From NCBI GenBank assembly GCA_965657935.1, contig CBFHQE010000029.1:1-24760 (forward strand): a DNA stretch of 24,760 nt, given 5' to 3'. This stretch comes from Maricaulis sp965657935 (GTDB lineage Bacteria > Pseudomonadota > Alphaproteobacteria > Caulobacterales > Maricaulaceae). Position 1 is the stretch's first letter, and each line of letters starts with the position of its first letter. Shown in pieces: positions 22,596 to 24,760 of this stretch. A program made the position numbers and the translations under genes. Below the pieces are notes generated by a model. The model was not told where the DNA came from. It saw nothing but the letters and a program-made list of their open reading frames with translations, and did not search any database.

Positions 22596-24104
22596 ATGAA
22601 CCAGAAGAACTTCTCCAAAGCCGCCTTAATGGCTGCCGCCCTGCTGCCCGCCGTGATGTTCATCGGTTCTGCGGAAGCCTCCGCGATTGTCGACGAAGCC
22701 GCGCTGGAAGTTCAGCAGGAGGTCAATGAGCGCCGCATCCGTGCCGCGCAACAAAGACGAGCGGAAAATCGTGAGGAACGACGACAAAACCGTTCGGAGA
22801 ACCGACAGAACCGGCAGGAGGGCCGTTCTGAAAACCGCCAGCAACGCCGCGAGAACCGGTCCGAGAATCGCCAGGAACGCCGGTCTGAAAACCGCCAGCA
22901 ACGCCAGTCTGATAATCGCCAGCAGCGCCGACAGGAAAACCGCACTGACAATCGTCAGCAGCGCCGCGAGGGCCGCGCCGATAACCGTCAGCAGCGGCGC
23001 CAGGAAAACCGGACTGAAAACCGCCAGCAACGTCAGTCCGATAATCGCCAGCAGCGGCGCCAGGAAAACCGGACCGAAAATCGTCAGCAGCGCCGCGAAG
23101 GCCGCACCGATAATCGTCAGCAACGCCGTGAAACGCGTCAGGATCGTCGCGAACAGGTCCAGGATCGTCTCGAGAACCGGCGCAATCGCGGTGAGAATCG
23201 ACGCGACCAGGCCCGGGATCGCAGCCGGACCGAACGCCAGACCGGCGAACGCCGTCGCCAGCGCCTTGAGGAACGTCAGGAGACGCGCCAGGACCGACGC
23301 CGTGACCGTGTAGAAAATCGCCGTGACCGTCGCGAAGATCGCCGCGATGTCCGTCGGGATCGCCGTGACGACCGCCGCGATGTGCGCCGTGACCGTCGCG
23401 ATGACCGCTTCGATCGCCGGGGCGACCGCCGCGAGGCCCGCCATGACCGTCGCGATCGCCGCGACTATCGTGAAGCCCGCCGGGACGAACGCCGCTGGCG
23501 CCGCGCGGAACGTCGCCGCCAGTTCTACCGCGATCAGCGTCATCTGCGTCAGCAGACCCGCTGGATCCGCCACATGAACCATGGCTGGTCACACTCGCGC
23601 CACTATGGCCATTGGGGTCCGTCCAGCCGCTGGCGCTATCATGACCGGTATTACCGTTATGGTTATGACCGCCGCCGTTTCGCCTACTACGATGGTCTGT
23701 GCCGCTATGACGGAAACAATGACGGCGCTGTCATCGGAGCCATCCTGGGCGCCATTATCGGCGGAGCTGCCGCTAATGATGACGACACGGCCGTAGGCAT
23801 CCTTCTGGGCGCAGGTTTTGGCGCCGCCCTGGGCAGCAGCGTCGACCGCCTGGATAACTGCGACCGCGCCCAGTACCAGTACGCGATGAACTACGCCTTC
23901 GAATATGGCGAGCCGTATTACTGGGCCAACCCGCACTCGGGCATTCGCGGCTCGATCACCATCCGCGAGAATTACCGTTACGGCGGCAATGAATGTCGCT
24001 GGGGTGATGCGGAGATCTATATGCCGGATGGCACCTATCGCCTGGACGAGGTTCGCATGTGCCGCGACGCCTACGGCGAATGGCAGGTCGCCCGCTACCA
24101 GTAA
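22596..24104 (+). CDS. Secreted, extremely arginine-rich repeat protein with C-terminal glycine-zipper domain
   Basis: A 502-residue protein with its start at the ATG at 22596 behind AGGGAG. Parts in order: signal peptide (MNQKNFSKAALMAAALLPAVMFIGSAEASA); a short helical segment; a repeat region (about residues 48-185) built from NRQQRR, QENRT and REGR units recurring every 11-12 residues; then an Arg/Asp stretch (to about 320) with RRDRRDDRRDV-type repeats. A His/Tyr/Trp-rich stretch follows (HMNHGWSHSRHYGHWG, then RYYRYGYDRRRFAYYDG). The C-terminus is a glycine-zipper (GAVIGAILGAIIGGAAA and GILLGAGFGAALGSSVD) plus a domain with four Cys and ITIRENYRYGGNECRWGD, as in 17-kDa surface-antigen-like proteins. 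It is likely an envelope protein; the basic region could bind polyanions. Function unknown. It ends at a terminator. Confidence 0.9.
   Translation: MNQKNFSKAALMAAALLPAVMFIGSAEASAIVDEAALEVQQEVNERRIRAAQQRRAENREERRQNRSENRQNRQEGRSENRQQRRENRSENRQERRSENRQQRQSDNRQQRRQENRTDNRQQRREGRADNRQQRRQENRTENRQQRQSDNRQQRRQENRTENRQQRREGRTDNRQQRRETRQDRREQVQDRLENRRNRGENRRDQARDRSRTERQTGERRRQRLEERQETRQDRRRDRVENRRDRREDRRDVRRDRRDDRRDVRRDRRDDRFDRRGDRREARHDRRDRRDYREARRDERRWRRAERRRQFYRDQRHLRQQTRWIRHMNHGWSHSRHYGHWGPSSRWRYHDRYYRYGYDRRRFAYYDGLCRYDGNNDGAVIGAILGAIIGGAAANDDDTAVGILLGAGFGAALGSSVDRLDNCDRAQYQYAMNYAFEYGEPYYWANPHSGIRGSITIRENYRYGGNECRWGDAEIYMPDGTYRLDEVRMCRDAYGEWQVARYQ
22740..23500 (+). repeat. Degenerate tandem repeats encoding Arg/Gln/Asn-rich units
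   Basis: Within the coding sequence, 33-36-base units such as those encoding DNRQQRRQENRT and ENRQQRREGRT recur with near-identical DNA from about 22900 to 23130, followed by shorter CGCCGTGACC- and CGTCGCGA-like repeats to about 23460. This suggests expansion by slippage or unequal recombination, and may vary in copy number among strains. Confidence 0.75.
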
Positions 24105-24129
24105 CCCTCGCAAGACCACACGAGGCAGA

Positions 24130-24159
24130 GCCGGCTCCGAAAGGGGCCGGTTCTTTTTT
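24130..24159 (+). terminator. Terminator after the Arg-rich gene
   Basis: A 9-bp stem (GCCGGCTCC/GGGGCCGGT with two G-T pairs) closed by a GAAA tetraloop is followed by TCTTTTTT. It begins 26 bases after the stop codon. Confidence 0.9.
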
Positions 24160-24203
24160 GTGGGGCGGTGCGCGTCAGTCTTCCTCCTTTCCCTCCAAAA
24201 CTC

Positions 24204-24300
24204 CGTCATCACCCGGCTTGTCCGGGTGACCTCAGCTCGCCTGTCGACAGGATGGCCGAGGTCCCCCGGATGTCCGCTTCGCAGCCACCGTGGGATGACG
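24204..24300. repeat. Palindromic intergenic element 1
   Basis: Outer arms CGTCATC (24204-24210) and GATGACG (24294-24300) enclose a hairpin ACCCGG/CCGGGT and a longer arm GACCTC/GAGGTC that holds the perfect palindrome CCTGTCGACAGG. The layout resembles the neighbouring element. It is non-coding and probably one copy of a genome-wide intergenic repeat. Confidence 0.6.
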
Positions 24301-24325
24301 GGGGGGTGGGGATTGAAACGACAAC

Positions 24326-24448
24326 ACTTGTCATCCCGGACGAAGGCCCCGCGAAAGCGGGGCGCAGATCCGGGACCCACAGCGCCGGCCGCATGGGTCC
24401 CGGATCTCCAGCCGGGTCAGGCCCGGCTATTCGTCCGGGATGACAAGT
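24326..24448. repeat. Palindromic intergenic element 2 (cloverleaf-like)
   Basis: A perfect 19-bp outer inverted repeat (24326-24344 with 24430-24448) encloses three further hairpins: GCCCCGC/GCGGGGC (24346-24363), a perfect 14-bp stem (24366-24379 with 24394-24407) and AGCCGGG/CCCGGCT (24410-24428). The whole 123-bp block can fold as a cloverleaf on either strand. The TCATCCCGGA...CGGGATGA type is familiar from alphaproteobacterial intergenic repeats. Confidence 0.8.
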
Positions 24449-24550
24449 TTTGAGATCGTGGACAGGAACGCGGCTGGGGTCACCGTTCCCGCAACGCCGG
24501 ACCAGAACCAGGCCCTTTTCTTGCACGATGGTAATCTGGTGAACCAGACC

Positions 24551-24584
24551 GTTCATGTTGGGCTCATCGACGGCGCTTTAGCTT
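24551..24584 (+). promoter_or_regulatory. Shared upstream element, copy 2 (next secreted protein gene)
   Basis: Matches 22516-22549 at 30 of 34 positions, with the same GTTCATG and GCTCATC half-sites 11 bases apart and the same TAGCTT at the end. It lies 86 bases before the ATG at 24637, nearly the same distance as copy 1. Confidence 0.55.
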
Positions 24585-24636
24585 GGCCTCAGCACTTGAC
24601 GAGCTGCGTGGTAATTGGCTCACGAGGAGACCGCAC

Positions 24637-24760
24637 ATGAAATTGCTGACAACCGCCCTTCTTTCCGCGAGCGCCATGGCCCTGTTTGCCAATGGGGCCC
24701 AGGCTCAGACGAATTATCAGAGTTACGAGGAATGCGTGTCCGATCGCCAGGGCCGCCAGG
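24637..24760 (+). CDS. Secreted protein, partial (N-terminus only), possibly glycine-zipper type
   Basis: The window ends 41 codons into this gene. The start ATG at 24637 follows AGGAG at a good distance. A clear signal peptide is present (MKLLTTALLSASAMALFANGAQA), followed by QTNYQSYEECVSDRQGRQ. A Tyr/Glu/Cys then Arg/Gln motif right after the signal is common in small alphaproteobacterial glycine-zipper 2TM proteins. With the shared upstream element this suggests a relative of the preceding envelope protein, but the diagnostic glycine-rich part lies outside the window. Confidence 0.75.
   Translation, partial: MKLLTTALLSASAMALFANGAQAQTNYQSYEECVSDRQGRQ

Noticed and set aside
22740..23500. 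Possible CRISPR array or phage-type repeat block because of regular short repeats
   Set aside because: The repeats are in frame, degenerate, and encode Arg-rich units without unique spacers of constant length.
22626..23582. 318-codon minus-strand frame resembling a multi-helix membrane protein
   Set aside because: Its Ala/Ile/Leu-rich low complexity is the mirror of Arg/Gln/Asn repeat codons; the plus frame has a signal peptide, ribosome site and C-terminal domain.
22556..24504. 12-bp exact match AACGCCGGACCA at 22556-22567 and 24493-24504
   Set aside because: Its order relative to the shared 34-bp element is reversed in the two places, so it is probably coincidental in GC-rich DNA.
24209..24556. 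Open frames crossing the palindromic elements at 24204-24448
   Set aside because: These are translations of inverted repeats; no ribosome site or conserved protein motif supports them.

Overview
The window looks like a high-GC alphaproteobacterial chromosome, most probably from the marine Caulobacterales/Maricaulales (Maricaulis- or Hyphomonas-like). This is inferred from gene content, strong GGAGG-type ribosome sites, typical alphaproteobacterial families (DUF1499, DUF3450 next to ExbB, glycine-zipper surface proteins) and palindromic intergenic repeats of a style common in that class. No rRNA, CRISPR array, phage or insertion sequence was seen. The left half is almost entirely minus-strand.

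Left region (1-8378, minus strand): an energy-transduction operon reads right to left as DUF3450 coiled-coil protein, large ExbB-like (TtpC-type) protein, ExbB, ExbD, second ExbD, TonB and a secreted TPR protein, ending at a clear terminator. After it, on the same strand, come two further secreted TPR-type paralogues, the last cut by the window edge. The set resembles the TonB2/TtpC systems of marine gammaproteobacteria: the inner-membrane proton channel (ExbB/ExbD) should drive TonB to power outer-membrane receptors, with DUF3450, TtpC-like and TPR proteins as periplasmic accessories.

Middle (8379-12569): a non-coding stretch, tRNA-Gln(UUG) on minus and tRNA-Pro(CGG) on plus with divergent promoters, then the inner-membrane protease SppA (plus) and a DUF3667 zinc-ribbon membrane protein (minus).

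Peptide-transport region (12638-16967): an OppA-like lipoprotein and the permeases OppB/OppC lie on the minus strand but are separated by a plus-strand gene for a secreted protein of unknown function. No ATPase gene is present in the window.

Right region (17025-24760): a possible small membrane protein; a two-gene operon of an ATP-grasp-like protein and a metallo-beta-lactamase-fold hydrolase; a pdxH-DUF1499 pair on minus; a minimal DnaJ-like protein and aroC on plus; an extremely arginine-rich secreted glycine-zipper protein; two tandem palindromic intergenic elements; and the start of another secreted protein. The last two protein genes share a near-identical 34-bp upstream element, suggesting common envelope-related regulation.
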